A stretch of DNA of 64,000 nt. It comes from Mesosutterella porci. Its GTDB lineage: Bacteria; Pseudomonadota; Gammaproteobacteria; Burkholderiales; Burkholderiaceae_F. The position numbers and the translations under genes were made by a program. The stretch is taken from assembly GCF_022134585.1 (NCBI RefSeq), contig NZ_JAKNCT010000002.1, forward strand, positions 180,773 through 244,772. Direction: 5' to 3'. Every line of letters begins with the position of its first letter. The first letter of the stretch is position 1. Positions 28,254-36,950 of this stretch are shown here, piece by piece. The notes beneath the pieces were generated by a model that was not told the DNA's origin, made no database searches, and saw only the letters and a program-made list of their open reading frames with translations.

Positions 28254-29285
28254 ATGACCGAACTCAAAATTGAGGTGCTCCGGACCGGAGAGGGAGAAAA
28301 GGCGGAGCCCGGGGACGTGGTCTCCGTGCATTACACCGGCTGGCTCGAGGACGGAACGCAGTTCGACTCAAGCCTGGAGCGCGGGGAGCCCATCGAGTTC
28401 CCGCTGGGGGCCGGGATGGTGATTCCGGGCTGGGAGCAGGGCCTCGCCGGCATGAAGGTGGGCGAGAAGCGCAGGCTTCGCATTCCTCCGGAACTTGCCT
28501 ACGGGGACTCGGGTGCGGGCGGAGTGATTCCGCCCGGGGCCACGCTCGTGTTCGAGGTGGAGCTTGTCGGCGTTCGCGGCGCCGGCGAGCCGCAGCCCGA
28601 AGATGACGGCGGACTCGAAATCGAAACGCTTCGCAAGGGTTCGGGGCCCGAGGCGCGGCAGGGGGACGTGGTCTCCGTGCACTACACCGGCTGGCTTGAG
28701 GACGGAACGCAGTTCGACTCAAGCCTGGAGCGCGGGGAGCCCATCGAGTTCCGGCTCGGGGCCGGGATGGTGATCCCGGGCTGGGAGCAGGGGCTCGCCA
28801 GCATGAAGGTGGGCGAGAAGCGCAGGCTTCGCATCCCTCCGCAGCTTGCCTACGGGGACTCGGGTGCGGGCGGAGTGATTCCGCCCGGGGCCACGCTCGT
28901 GTTCGAGGTGGAGCTTGTCGGCGTTCGCAGCGCCGGCGAGCCGCAGCCCGAAGATGACGGCGGACTCGAAATCGAGACGCTTCGCGAGGGCTCGGGGCCC
29001 GAGGCGCGGCAGGGGGACGTGGTCTCCGTGCACTACACCGGCTGGCTTGAGGACGGAACGCAGTTCGACTCAAGCCTGGAGCGCGGGGAGCCCATCGAGT
29101 TCCCGCTGGGGGCCGGGATGGTGATCCCCGGCTGGGAGCGGGGTCTCGCCGGCATGAAGGTGGGCGAGAAGCGCAGGCTTCGTATCCCTCCGCAGCTTGC
29201 CTACGGAGACTCGGGTGCGGGCGGAGTGATTCCGCCCGGGGCCACGCTCGTGTTCGAGGTGGAGCTCATGGGACTGCAGGCTCAG
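28254..29285 (+). repeat. Three tandem 351-bp FKBP repeat units
   Basis: Equivalent points such as ACGTGGTCTCCGTG occur at 28315, 28666 and 29017: a strict 351-bp (117-codon) period. Differences between units are few at the DNA level, so the expansion is recent or kept uniform by gene conversion. Confidence 0.92.
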
Positions 29286-29291
29286 TCCTGA
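28254..29291 (+). CDS. Triple-domain FKBP-type peptidyl-prolyl isomerase
   Basis: 345 residues made of three FKBP domains (about 1-105, 120-222, 237-340). Each holds [18 protein letters not shown] and the downstream FKBP blocks [10 protein letters not shown] and [15 protein letters not shown]. Domains are joined by an acidic linker (EPQPEDDGG). A standard bacterial FKBP of this type has one domain of about 110 residues. No signal peptide is seen with the ATG at 28254, supported by AGGA; the upstream in-frame extension has no ribosome site. The DNA units are nearly identical and exactly 351 nt apart. The 3' end overlaps maf (convergent) by 10 nt. Confidence 0.9.
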   Translation: MTELKIEVLRTGEGEKAEPGDVVSVHYTGWLEDGTQFDSSLERGEPIEFPLGAGMVIPGWEQGLAGMKVGEKRRLRIPPELAYGDSGAGGVIPPGATLVFEVELVGVRGAGEPQPEDDGGLEIETLRKGSGPEARQGDVVSVHYTGWLEDGTQFDSSLERGEPIEFRLGAGMVIPGWEQGLASMKVGEKRRLRIPPQLAYGDSGAGGVIPPGATLVFEVELVGVRSAGEPQPEDDGGLEIETLREGSGPEARQGDVVSVHYTGWLEDGTQFDSSLERGEPIEFPLGAGMVIPGWERGLAGMKVGEKRRLRIPPQLAYGDSGAGGVIPPGATLVFEVELMGLQAQS

Positions 29292-29902
29292 AAGGGCCCG
29301 CAGCCGAATTCCCTCAGCAGGGCTGCCGTCTCGTAAACCGGCAGCCCCATGATGCCGGAGTACGAGCCCTCGATTTTTTCAATGAACGCGGCCGCGAGGC
29401 CCTGCACGGCGTAGCCCCCGGCTTTGTCGTAGGGCTCGCTGCACGAGGCGTACGCGAGCATGTCCTCGGAGGTGATTCTGCCGAAAGTGACGCGGGATTC
29501 CGACACGAGCCCGCGCAGGTTCGCTTCGTCCGTGCCGGCGAAAACAGCGGTGCGCACGATGTGCGTCTGGCAGGAAAGACGGCGCAGGAACTGAACCTCT
29601 TCGGTCTTGTCCCGGGGCTTGCCGAGGATGTCCTCGCCCAGCACGACGGTGGTGTCGGCGGCCACGACCGGCCGCCGCGGCAGATTCCGCGATCTGATTT
29701 CCTCAAAGGCCTGCAGCGCTTTGGTCCGTGCGGTTCTCAGCACATAGTCGGCGCTGCTCTCGCCGGGAGCGCGTTCTTCGTCGCCTTCAAAGGCGAAGGG
29801 GGAGCTGCCGCCCTGAGGCAGGGGCACGACGGCGTAGCCTAAATTTCTGAGAATCTCGAGACGACGGGGGCTTTTGCTGGCAAGATAAAGGCAGGCGGGC
29901 AT
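29282..29902 (-). CDS. maf: Maf-like nucleoside triphosphate pyrophosphatase
   Basis: 206 residues. Maf proteins hydrolyse non-canonical or pyrimidine NTPs to NMPs as a housecleaning step. The N-terminal signature [12 protein letters not shown], the catalytic-region [11 protein letters not shown] and [12 protein letters not shown] are visible, followed by the [13 protein letters not shown] motif. It is the first listed of a minus-strand run with rlmH, rsfS and nadD, a common arrangement in betaproteobacteria. Confidence 0.92.
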   Translation of the reverse strand: MPACLYLASKSPRRLEILRNLGYAVVPLPQGGSSPFAFEGDEERAPGESSADYVLRTARTKALQAFEEIRSRNLPRRPVVAADTTVVLGEDILGKPRDKTEEVQFLRRLSCQTHIVRTAVFAGTDEANLRGLVSESRVTFGRITSEDMLAYASCSEPYDKAGGYAVQGLAAAFIEKIEGSYSGIMGLPVYETAALLREFGCGPFQD

Positions 29903-29905
29903 GTT

Positions 29906-30373
29906 TCAGGCTCTGTGGTAAGGGTGATTGTTGAGGATGGACCAGGCCCTGTAGAGCTGCTCAAAGAGCACGACCCGCGCGAGTGCATGAGGCAGGGTCA
30001 TCGAACTCAGGCGGATCAGCATCCGGCAGTCTTTTTTTAGCGCGGCGTCAATCCCGTCTGTGCCTCCGATAATGAAGGCTGGAGACTCGCCTTCCTCCTG
30101 CCAGCGCCTGAGTTCCGCGGCGAACTGCATGGTGGTGAGATCCCTGCCGCGCTCATCGAGCGCGATAAGGATGGAATTCTTTGGGACGGCCCGTCTGATG
30201 CGTTCGGCCTCCGCCGCCATCAGCTTCTCCCGGGGCTGTCCCCGCCGGGGTTCTTCCCGGACGGTCCTGAGCTCCACCTTCCAGTCGCGCGGAAAACGCT
30301 TGGCGTAGTCCTCGCAGGCCTGCGAGGACCACGCCGGGGACCTCAGGTCAACGGCGACGATGCACAGCTTCAT
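29906..30373 (-). CDS. rlmH: 23S rRNA pseudouridine-1915 N3-methyltransferase
   Basis: 155 residues, exactly the usual size of RlmH, a SPOUT-fold enzyme that methylates pseudouridine 1915 of 23S rRNA on the assembled ribosome. The SAM-binding knot motif FIIGGTDG is at 100-107 and the C-terminal YRAWSILNNHPYHR is diagnostic. It is 6 nt from rsfS and 3 nt from maf, so in one operon. Confidence 0.97.
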   Translation of the reverse strand: MKLCIVAVDLRSPAWSSQACEDYAKRFPRDWKVELRTVREEPRRGQPREKLMAAEAERIRRAVPKNSILIALDERGRDLTTMQFAAELRRWQEEGESPAFIIGGTDGIDAALKKDCRMLIRLSSMTLPHALARVVLFEQLYRAWSILNNHPYHRA

Positions 30374-30379
30374 GGTGCC

Positions 30380-30772
30380 TTAGAGCTTCAGCGCCGCTTT
30401 TTTGGCGGGCGAGAGCAGGGCGAACTCCGGGTCGATCTTCATGTTGACCTTTTTGCCGCCCCAGATTTCCTCCAGGTTGTAGTACTCGCGGATCTGGGGT
30501 TGCATTACGTGGACGATGGCCGCGCCGCAGTCGACGAGCACCCATTCGCCCGTCTCACGGCCTTCCACTCCCACGATGTCTCCTCCCGCTTTCTTCACTT
30601 CCTCCCGGACATTTTCGGCCAGCGCTACGGCATGCCGGCTGGAGGAGCCTGTGGCGATGACCACGCGGGCGAACTGATCGCTTAATTTTTCAGTATTGAA
30701 CACAACGATGTCCTGTCCCTTCAGGTCCACGAGGGCATCGACGATGGTGCGTTGGAGCTTGCGAATATCCAT
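30380..30772 (-). CDS. rsfS: Ribosomal silencing factor RsfS
   Basis: 130 residues. Binds ribosomal protein L14 and blocks subunit joining in starvation. Family blocks GQDIVVFNT, FARVVIATGSSSRH and WVLVDCGAAIVHVM are visible. The start MDIRKLQRTIVDAL at 30772 lies 5 nt after the nadD stop and matches homologues better than an upstream in-frame extension inside nadD. Confidence 0.95.
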   Translation of the reverse strand: MDIRKLQRTIVDALVDLKGQDIVVFNTEKLSDQFARVVIATGSSSRHAVALAENVREEVKKAGGDIVGVEGRETGEWVLVDCGAAIVHVMQPQIREYYNLEEIWGGKKVNMKIDPEFALLSPAKKAALKL

Positions 30773-30777
30773 AGATG

Positions 30778-31455
30778 TTATCTGCCGGAGGCGTACAGCC
30801 TCTGTTGAAAAATATACCGGGCGACTTCCGAAGGAAGCCATTTTTCCAGTTTAGCGGTATTTTCCGCCGTTCTGGGCTGCGAAAGCAGGCGGCGGATCGC
30901 CGTCGAGCTCGCCTCGTGCGGCGGCATGTCGAAGAAAGAGATGAAGCCGCAGGGGCTGCGGTTGAGCGTCTCCCGCGGAACGATCCTTGTAGCGGACCAG
31001 CGCTTCTGGTTTTCGGGCACGGAAGGCTGCGCCTCGCCGCGGTTGAAAACCGCGAGGTCGGCGTAGTCAGTGAGCGTTTCCCAATTCTTCCAGGTCGTGA
31101 GGTTGGCCCACTGATCCATTCCGATCAACAGAACGAGCGGCTCGGAGGCCCCGCAGCGGCGGCGCAGCTCCCGCAGGGTGTCCACGGTGTAGGTGGGACC
31201 GTCCCTGAAGACTTCCGTCAGGTTGACCCGCATCCCTTCGCGTCCGGCCAGCGCCAGGGCGAGCATCCTGGCCCGGTCGGAGATGGAAGTGAGGACGCGC
31301 TTCTGCCAGGGCCTGGCGGCCAGCACAAAGTCGACGCGGCCGAGCCGCAGGGACTCCAGCGCCTGCTGCGCCAGGGCCAGGTGTCCGTTGTGGACGGGGT
31401 CGAACGTCCCTCCCAGCAGTCCCGTGCCCCGGCGGGGGAGCAGCGGGCCGCTCAT
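30778..31455 (-). CDS. nadD: Nicotinate-nucleotide adenylyltransferase
   Basis: 225 residues. Makes deamido-NAD from NaMN and ATP. The nucleotidyltransferase motif GGTFDPVHNGHLAL is at about 15-28 and the second motif region SSTAIRRLL near the C-terminus. FVLAARPWQKR fits the NadD substrate loop. It overlaps the upstream gene of unknown function by 4 nt and precedes rsfS. Confidence 0.95.
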   Translation of the reverse strand: MSGPLLPRRGTGLLGGTFDPVHNGHLALAQQALESLRLGRVDFVLAARPWQKRVLTSISDRARMLALALAGREGMRVNLTEVFRDGPTYTVDTLRELRRRCGASEPLVLLIGMDQWANLTTWKNWETLTDYADLAVFNRGEAQPSVPENQKRWSATRIVPRETLNRSPCGFISFFDMPPHEASSTAIRRLLSQPRTAENTAKLEKWLPSEVARYIFQQRLYASGR

Positions 31456-32078
31456 GGGTTGGTCACTTGGCTGGAGAAGATCCGGACTGCCTTTCCATTG
31501 GAGGCCTGGATGCCCGTCCAGTTGATCTGAATGCGGGTGTTGCTGTACTCCTCGATCGTCTTGTACTGCGACCAGAAATACCAGCCGTCATCGGAGGAAT
31601 ACGTCGGGCTGCCAAGCCTGGCCAGAGCCTCGCTCAGCTTCATTCCCGGCACGATCCCGCCGATCGAGGCCGCTTCGAACTCGCGGGGAAGCGCGTAGCA
31701 CTTCCCGGGCTTGCCGGAGGCTTCGGACTGGGCGGCCATCTGAACTTCGGTCACGGCTGCCGAATCCGAGGCGATGATCCAGACCGCGTGTCTGCCGTTT
31801 TTAAGGCAGGTCCAGTCTCGAGTGAAATCGCCTTTGCCTTCGCGTGCGAGCGGGGCGCCGAGGCGCTTGGAGAGCTCGCGGATGGGCGTTTTCTCCAACT
31901 CCACCTTAAGCGCGCCGAAGCTCATGCCGGGAGCCGTCGCCTTGTCCTTCACGGGCTGTCCGGACAACAGGCTTTCCGGGTAGGCGAAAGGCTCGGCGAT
32001 CGCCACAGCCGAAGCCGAGGAGGAAAACGCGGCAAACAGCGGAACGCACGAGGAGAGGATAAAAGATTTTGTTTTCAT
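31452..32078 (-). CDS. Secreted protein of unknown function with two BamE/OmlA-like halves
   Basis: 208 residues starting MKTKSFILSS, with a signal peptide ending near ASAVAIA. The mature part contains two similar stretches, GMSFGALKVELEKTP...LGAPL and GMKLSEALARLGSPTY followed by a Trp/Tyr-rich strand. This resembles the SmpA/OmlA (BamE) fold pattern but is not a confident match. The ATG at 32078 is favoured over one 9 nt upstream. It overlaps nadD by 4 nt, so it is translationally coupled. Its role is unknown. Confidence 0.7.
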   Translation of the reverse strand: MKTKSFILSSCVPLFAAFSSSASAVAIAEPFAYPESLLSGQPVKDKATAPGMSFGALKVELEKTPIRELSKRLGAPLAREGKGDFTRDWTCLKNGRHAVWIIASDSAAVTEVQMAAQSEASGKPGKCYALPREFEAASIGGIVPGMKLSEALARLGSPTYSSDDGWYFWSQYKTIEEYSNTRIQINWTGIQASNGKAVRIFSSQVTNP

Positions 32079-32137
32079 GACAGGCACATCGGTGCTGCAA
32101 AGGAAAATTCTTTACGGCTCCTACCTTATCAAGAATC

Positions 32138-32161
32138 CCGGAGAGGAGGGAGCCTCTCCGG
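32138..32161 (-). terminator. Probable terminator of purD
   Basis: CCGGAGAGG/CCTCTCCGG stem with a 6-nt loop, 10 nt downstream of the purD stop on the minus strand. The downstream tract is only weakly T-rich (GATTCTT). Confidence 0.5.
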
Positions 32162-32170
32162 TTGGAACTA

Positions 32171-33457
32171 TCACTTAAGGGCGCGCCAGCCGATGTCGGA
32201 ACGGCACTGCATGCCGTTCCAGCGGGTCTGGGCCACGGCCTCGTAGGCCTTGTCCCGCGCTTCGCGCAGGGTGCCGCCCAGGCCGACGACGCACAGCACC
32301 CGGCCGCCGTTTACAACCATCTGATGCCTGTCGTTCCAGGCTGTGCCGGCATGGAAGACGAGGTGGTCGGAATCCACCCGGGGCAGCGACTCGATGATGT
32401 CGCCCTTCCTCGGGTGCTCAGGGTAGCCCGCCGCGGCGCAGACCACGCCCAGAGCGCTTCTGGCGTCCCAGTCGATCCGGGCCTGGTCGAGCCGGCCGTT
32501 GATGGCGGCTTCAAAGACAAGCGACAGGTCGCTGCGGATGCGGCTCATGATGGGCTGCGTCTCGGGATCCCCCATGCGGCAGTTGAATTCAAGCACGCGG
32601 ACGCAGGGCGTCCCGTCAGCTTTCCGGCCAATCATGAGGCCGGCGTAAAGGAATCCGGTGAAGGGGTGGCCTTCGGAGGCCATGCCCGCGACGGTCGGGA
32701 GAATGACCTCGCGCATGACGATGTCGTGGATCTCCGGAGTGACGACGGGCGCGGGGGAGTAAGCCCCCATGCCGCCCGTGTTGGGGCCCTGGTCGTGGTC
32801 GAGCAGACGTTTGTGGTCCTGCGAAGTCGCCATCGGCAGGACATGCTGTCCGTCGCTGGCCACGATGAAGGAGGCCTCTTCGCCCTCAAGGAAGTCCTCA
32901 ATGACTACGCGCGAGCCCGCGGCTCCGAATTTGTTGCCGGAGAGCATGTCCCTGACGGCATGCAGGGCCTCCTCGACGGTGGCTGCGACGACGACGCCCT
33001 TGCCAGCCGCCAGCCCGTCGGCCTTGACGACGATGGGGGCGCCGTGGCGGCGGATGTAGCTCTCCGCGGCCTGCAGGTCGGTGAAAGTTTCGTAGGCCGC
33101 GGTGGGAATGCCGTGGCGTTTCATGAAGGCCTTGGCGAAATCCTTCGAAGACTCGAGCTGCGCGGCCGCCTTCGTGGGTCCGAAGATCCGCAGGCCCTTT
33201 GAACGGAACAGGTCGACAATGCCGGCCGCCAGAGGAGCCTCGGGGCCGACCACGGTGTAGTCGACGCCGTTGTCGCGAGCGAAGGCCGCCAGGGCTTCGA
33301 GATCCGTCGCCTTGATCGCGACATTGGTCAGCAGCGGGTCTGCGTCGGTTCCGGCGTTGCCCGGAGCGACATAAACGGTCTGAACCCGATCGCTTTGTGC
33401 GATGCGCCAGGCGAGGGCGTGCTCTCTTCCGCCGCTGCCGACAACCAGAACTTTCAT
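32171..33457 (-). CDS. purD: Phosphoribosylamine-glycine ligase
   Basis: 428 residues, full length. ATP-grasp enzyme making GAR in purine synthesis. N-terminal GSGGREHALAW, the ATP-grasp region PIVVKADGLAAGKGVVVA and the C-terminal metal-ligand region FNCRMGDPETQ are visible. The ribosome site is GGGAGG. It is isolated from the other pur genes of the window (purB, purKE, purC) and preceded by the terminator of the YebC gene. Confidence 0.97.
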   Translation of the reverse strand: MKVLVVGSGGREHALAWRIAQSDRVQTVYVAPGNAGTDADPLLTNVAIKATDLEALAAFARDNGVDYTVVGPEAPLAAGIVDLFRSKGLRIFGPTKAAAQLESSKDFAKAFMKRHGIPTAAYETFTDLQAAESYIRRHGAPIVVKADGLAAGKGVVVAATVEEALHAVRDMLSGNKFGAAGSRVVIEDFLEGEEASFIVASDGQHVLPMATSQDHKRLLDHDQGPNTGGMGAYSPAPVVTPEIHDIVMREVILPTVAGMASEGHPFTGFLYAGLMIGRKADGTPCVRVLEFNCRMGDPETQPIMSRIRSDLSLVFEAAINGRLDQARIDWDARSALGVVCAAAGYPEHPRKGDIIESLPRVDSDHLVFHAGTAWNDRHQMVVNGGRVLCVVGLGGTLREARDKAYEAVAQTRWNGMQCRSDIGWRALK

Positions 33458-33486
33458 TTCAGCCTCCCAGTGTCAGGAATTTGTCA

Positions 33487-33518
33487 TAAAAAAAGCGGAT
33501 TCGTTGAGGAAATCCGCT
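33487..33518 (-). terminator. Intrinsic terminator after the YebC-family gene
   Basis: On the minus strand AGCGGATT pairs with AATCCGCT, followed by seven T. It lies only 30 nt before the purD start, so purD either has a promoter inside the yebC 3' end or is reached by read-through. A second GC hairpin (CCCGGCGC/GCGCCGGG) sits just before it. Confidence 0.85.
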
Positions 33519-33568
33519 CTTCGGTCTTCCCGAGGCCCGGCGCTGCAGCGGCGCCGGGGCTTCTCGGA

Positions 33569-34318
33569 TCAGGCTTCTTCTTCGGGAAGATCGAGTGTGG
33601 CGGAGCAGTAGACCTTGCTCACGTCATCGTTGTCTTCCAACTCGTCGATGAGCCGCTGCATCTTGACCGCATCCTCGCCGGACAGAACGGTCTCGTTGAC
33701 CGGCTTCATGGTGATCTCTGCATACTCAGGGGTAAAGCCGGCGCCTTCCAGGGCTTTCTGCACCGCTTCGAATTCCTGAATCGTCGGCGGAGTGATTACT
33801 TCGAGGGTTCCGTCTTCGTTGGCCACCACGTCTTCCGCGCCGGCCTCGAGGGCCACTTCCATCACCTTGTCCTCATCGGAGCCGGAGGGCAGGACGATGA
33901 GTCCGCAGTGCTTGAACATGAAGGCGACGGAGCCCTCCGTTCCCAGCGAGCCCCCGTTGGAGGTGAGGATGTGGCGGACGTCAGACACCGTCCGGACGCG
34001 GTTGTCCGTGGTGCAGTCGATGATGAGAGCGGCGCCGGCGGCACCGTACCCTTCGTAGCGGACTTCCTCGTAGTTCACTCCCTCGAGCTGTCCGGTGCCT
34101 TTCAGGATAGCGTTCTTGATGGTGTCCTTCGGCACGTTGGCGGCTTTCGCCTTCTGCAGAGCCAGGCGCAGGCGCGGGTTCATGTCGGGGTCTCCGCCTC
34201 CTCCGACGCGGGCGGCGATGATGATCTCGCGGACGACCTTCGTCCAGATGTTTGAACGCTTGGCGTCCTGACGGCCCTTGCGATGCTGTATGTTGGCCCA
34301 CTTGGAATGACCGGACAT
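33569..34318 (-). CDS. yebC: YebC/PmpR family regulator (TACO1-like)
   Basis: 249 residues, normal length. Begins [21 protein letters not shown], the hallmark of the family, and contains [19 protein letters not shown] and the acidic C-terminal domain. Members act as transcription regulators or relieve ribosome stalling. The start at 34318 has AGGT upstream; an in-frame extension to 34447 does not match homologues. Confidence 0.96.
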   Translation of the reverse strand: MSGHSKWANIQHRKGRQDAKRSNIWTKVVREIIIAARVGGGGDPDMNPRLRLALQKAKAANVPKDTIKNAILKGTGQLEGVNYEEVRYEGYGAAGAALIIDCTTDNRVRTVSDVRHILTSNGGSLGTEGSVAFMFKHCGLIVLPSGSDEDKVMEVALEAGAEDVVANEDGTLEVITPPTIQEFEAVQKALEGAGFTPEYAEITMKPVNETVLSGEDAVKMQRLIDELEDNDDVSKVYCSATLDLPEEEA

Positions 34319-34541
34319 GATTCTACCTGTATAAAACGATGGACAGAGGCGGAAAAGCCGCCCCAGTTCATAAAGGAAAAAATAAACAAGTGCCGGTATT
34401 TTAGCCACTAAAAGCCCGCGGCGTATTAAATCTTTGGAACTTCTCATTCCTCTTATGGGGGAGGGGGAGAAATTTTCCCCCGACCTCTGTTTTGCGGCGG
34501 CAGCCCCGGAATACTTTCAAATATCTTGATCTGAGTATGCC
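34319..34541. other. Intergenic region between yebC and the NarL-like gene
   Basis: Divergent intergenic region of about 380 nt up to the gene at 34703. Apart from the promoter/palindrome at 34542-34573, I see only A/G- and C-rich tracts (about 34440-34490) and no supported gene. Confidence 0.4.
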
Positions 34542-34573
34542 TTGACTGCTGAACAGACGACTACTAAAGTAGT
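34542..34573 (+). promoter_or_regulatory. Promoter with overlapping palindromic operator upstream of the NarL-like gene
   Basis: TTGACT (34542-34547), 17 nt, TAAAGT (34565-34570). The palindrome ACTACT-AA-AGTAGT (34560-34573) covers the -10, the position of a repressor or autoregulator site. Which protein binds is unknown. Confidence 0.5.
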
Positions 34574-34702
34574 AACCTTCTATTGCTTAAGTGACATTTG
34601 TGCGCGATTCCATGCCTGCCGGCGCAGAAATTCGCCTGGGGCTGATGCCCGGCTTATGCCCGGCCGGCAGGCGGGAGCGTTTTTTCAGACAAGGATTTTC
34701 AT

Positions 34703-35398
34703 ATGGGAGCGGACGATAGCCAGAAAACCATTCTGATCGTGGATGAAAACCCGATATACCGCCTTGCCCTTGCTGATCTCCTTCAAAAACAGGGGCTTGC
34801 TCCGAAAGTCTACAGCACCGGCTCGGTAGAGGAGGCGCGTCAGGAAGTCTCCGCGCGGAGGCTGAAGCTCGTGATTCTGGATCTGTCGCTGCCGGATCAC
34901 GCCGCGCTTGATCTGCTGCAGTTTGTCAAGGAGCAGCAGCCTGCCTGCAAGGGCATCATGCTGCTGCAGGGACGCTTCAACGATGAGCTGATGGCGGCCA
35001 TCCGGATGGAGGCAGACGGTTTTCTGACAAAGAACCATACCCCGGAGGAGATGGTCACCTTGGTGCACAGGGTCCTTCAGGGCCAGATGGTGATCAGCGA
35101 CAGCCTCACCAATATCCTCGCTCTTACCCTGCGCAACGGCGGGACCGAAAACGAGGAGAAAAATACGGACAGCCTCACCTCGCGCGAGCAGGAGGTGCTC
35201 GGCTACATTGCCAGCGGACTGAGCAACAAGGCCATTGCCGCTCGGCTGTCCATTACGGACGGGACGGTGAAGGTGCATGTGAAGCACATGCTCAAGAAGC
35301 TGGGGTTCCGCTCGCGCGTCGAGGCCGCTGTCTGGGCGAGCGAGCGCGGGTTCAGAAGCCCCGGGGCGGGAGTGCCGGATCCCGGAAGAAAGTTTTGA
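34703..35398 (+). CDS. NarL-like response regulator (orphan)
   Basis: 231 residues: receiver domain (about 8-125) and LuxR-type HTH (about 160-220). The tail TVKVHVKHMLKKLGFRSRVE is close to E. coli NarL, the nitrate/nitrite response regulator. Phosphorylation Asp is D60 (VILDLSLPD), acidic pocket D14/E15, conserved Lys K110. The switch Ser/Thr position appears to hold Leu (about L88), so signalling may be altered. No sensor kinase lies in the window. The stop is 32 nt before larA, which suggests one transcript. Confidence 0.85.
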   Translation: MGADDSQKTILIVDENPIYRLALADLLQKQGLAPKVYSTGSVEEARQEVSARRLKLVILDLSLPDHAALDLLQFVKEQQPACKGIMLLQGRFNDELMAAIRMEADGFLTKNHTPEEMVTLVHRVLQGQMVISDSLTNILALTLRNGGTENEEKNTDSLTSREQEVLGYIASGLSNKAIAARLSITDGTVKVHVKHMLKKLGFRSRVEAAVWASERGFRSPGAGVPDPGRKF

Positions 35399-35430
35399 TC
35401 AATGGATTTTTAGCCTAACGGAAAGTTGAG

Positions 35431-36711
35431 ATGACGACCAAACAGTATGATTTCGCATACGGCCGCGGCCGGATGAAGTTCGACCTTGACGAGGATCTTG
35501 TCCTGCAGGAGATCCGCACCGAGGAGTACCCGGTGATGCAGGACGTGAAGGCCGGGGTGCTTGAGGCGATCAGGCACCCGATCGGCTGTCCCTCTCTTGA
35601 CGATATTGTGAAGCCGGGGCAGACCGTTGCCTTTATCTGCAACGATCCTACACGCGTGGCCAACTCCTTTGACTTCATGCCGGTGCTCGTCAACGAGATG
35701 AACCGGCTGAGCGTGCCCGATGAGAATATGAAGATTGTGTTCTCGCTTGGCACGCACCGCCTGATGACTCATGAAGAGATGGTTCAGGCGGTCGGAGAGG
35801 ACGTGGCCTCCCGGCTGAAAATGTACAACTCGGACTGCAGAGCCGACGAGGACTTCCGCTATTTTGGCCAGACTTCGCGCGGAACGCCCGTTCTCATCAA
35901 CAAGCACCTGTGCGACGTCGACCACGTCATTCTGACCGGTACCATCGTCCATCATTATTTCTCGGGCTACGGCGGTGGCAGGAAGGCTATTCTGCCGGGG
36001 TGCGCCGCGATGGAGACGGTCCGAAAGAACCACAGCTTCATGCTTGACCCGAACGCGGGCCTGGGCCGCACGACGGGCAATCCGGTCTACGAGGACCAGA
36101 TGGAAGGCGTGGCGCGTTTTGCGAAGGGCCGCTCGCTGTTTCTCTTTAATGCGATCCTCAATGCAAAGCACCAGTTCCTGAAGATGTTCGCCGGCGATTA
36201 CATCGCGGCCCACAAGGAGGCCTGCCGTTTTGTCGACGAGGTGTACGGCGCCCCAATCAAACAGGAGGCGGATCTGGTCATCGCCTCCTGCGGCGGCTAT
36301 CCGAAGGACATCAATGTATACCAGATGCAGAAAACCATGGACAACGCCGCGCTGGCCGTGCGGCAGGGCGGTGTGGTGGTCCTGCTGGCCGACTGCGAGG
36401 AAGGCAGCGGCTCGGCCAAGCTCGAGGAGACCTTCAGGAGGCTGAAGACTCCGCAGGCGATTGAGGCCGAGCTGCGCGAGAATTTCGTCATCGGCGCTAA
36501 CAAGGCCTTTGCCATCACGCGCCCCATGAAAAAGGCGAAATTCATTCTGGTGACCCGGCTGGATCGCCAGATGGCGAAGGATATGCTTTTCACCGCAGCC
36601 GTGAGCTCGGTGCCTGAGGCGCTCGAGTGCGCGAAGCAGTATGTGGGTGAAAGGCCAAGCGTCATCCTGATGCCGGAAGGCTCCCTGACGGTTCCCCGCC
36701 TCGTGAAGTAG
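35431..36711 (+). CDS. larA: Nickel-dependent lactate racemase family protein LarA
   Basis: 426 residues. LarA interconverts L- and D-lactate with a nickel-pincer nucleotide tethered to a Lys. By position against the Lactiplantibacillus enzyme (H108, H174, K184, H200), this protein has H109 (SLGTHR), H175 (IVHHYF), K185 (GGRKAILPG) and H201 (KNHSF), so the cofactor site is intact. Related LarA homologues act on other 2-hydroxyacids, so lactate is the likely but not proven substrate. Cofactor genes larB, larE and larC follow. Confidence 0.9.
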   Translation: MTTKQYDFAYGRGRMKFDLDEDLVLQEIRTEEYPVMQDVKAGVLEAIRHPIGCPSLDDIVKPGQTVAFICNDPTRVANSFDFMPVLVNEMNRLSVPDENMKIVFSLGTHRLMTHEEMVQAVGEDVASRLKMYNSDCRADEDFRYFGQTSRGTPVLINKHLCDVDHVILTGTIVHHYFSGYGGGRKAILPGCAAMETVRKNHSFMLDPNAGLGRTTGNPVYEDQMEGVARFAKGRSLFLFNAILNAKHQFLKMFAGDYIAAHKEACRFVDEVYGAPIKQEADLVIASCGGYPKDINVYQMQKTMDNAALAVRQGGVVVLLADCEEGSGSAKLEETFRRLKTPQAIEAELRENFVIGANKAFAITRPMKKAKFILVTRLDRQMAKDMLFTAAVSSVPEALECAKQYVGERPSVILMPEGSLTVPRLVK

Positions 36712-36783
36712 GCTCGCCCGGCGCTTTCTCGCTCCTGTTTTTTTTGTGAAGGATACAACCTGGGAGCCGGGGCTCCCGGCAGA

Positions 36784-36812
36784 AGCAGCGGGAGAAGATC
36801 CCGCTGCTTTTT
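36784..36812 (+). terminator. Intrinsic terminator after larA
   Basis: AGCAGCGGGA / TCCCGCTGCT stem with a 5-nt loop followed by TTTTT. A smaller hairpin, GGGAGCC/GGCTCCC, precedes it. It separates larA from the cofactor genes. Confidence 0.85.
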
Positions 36813-36950
36813 CTTCATGGGGCGCTAGCCCCGAGCTGGCGGTCTCGCGGCCCTGCGGCGTTTGTTTTAAAGTGGGTACGGTCCCTGAAGCCCGGGCGTC
36901 TGAAGCAGCCCTGCGGCACAGGTTCTCTCGGCCGGCAAGGAGAGATCTCT

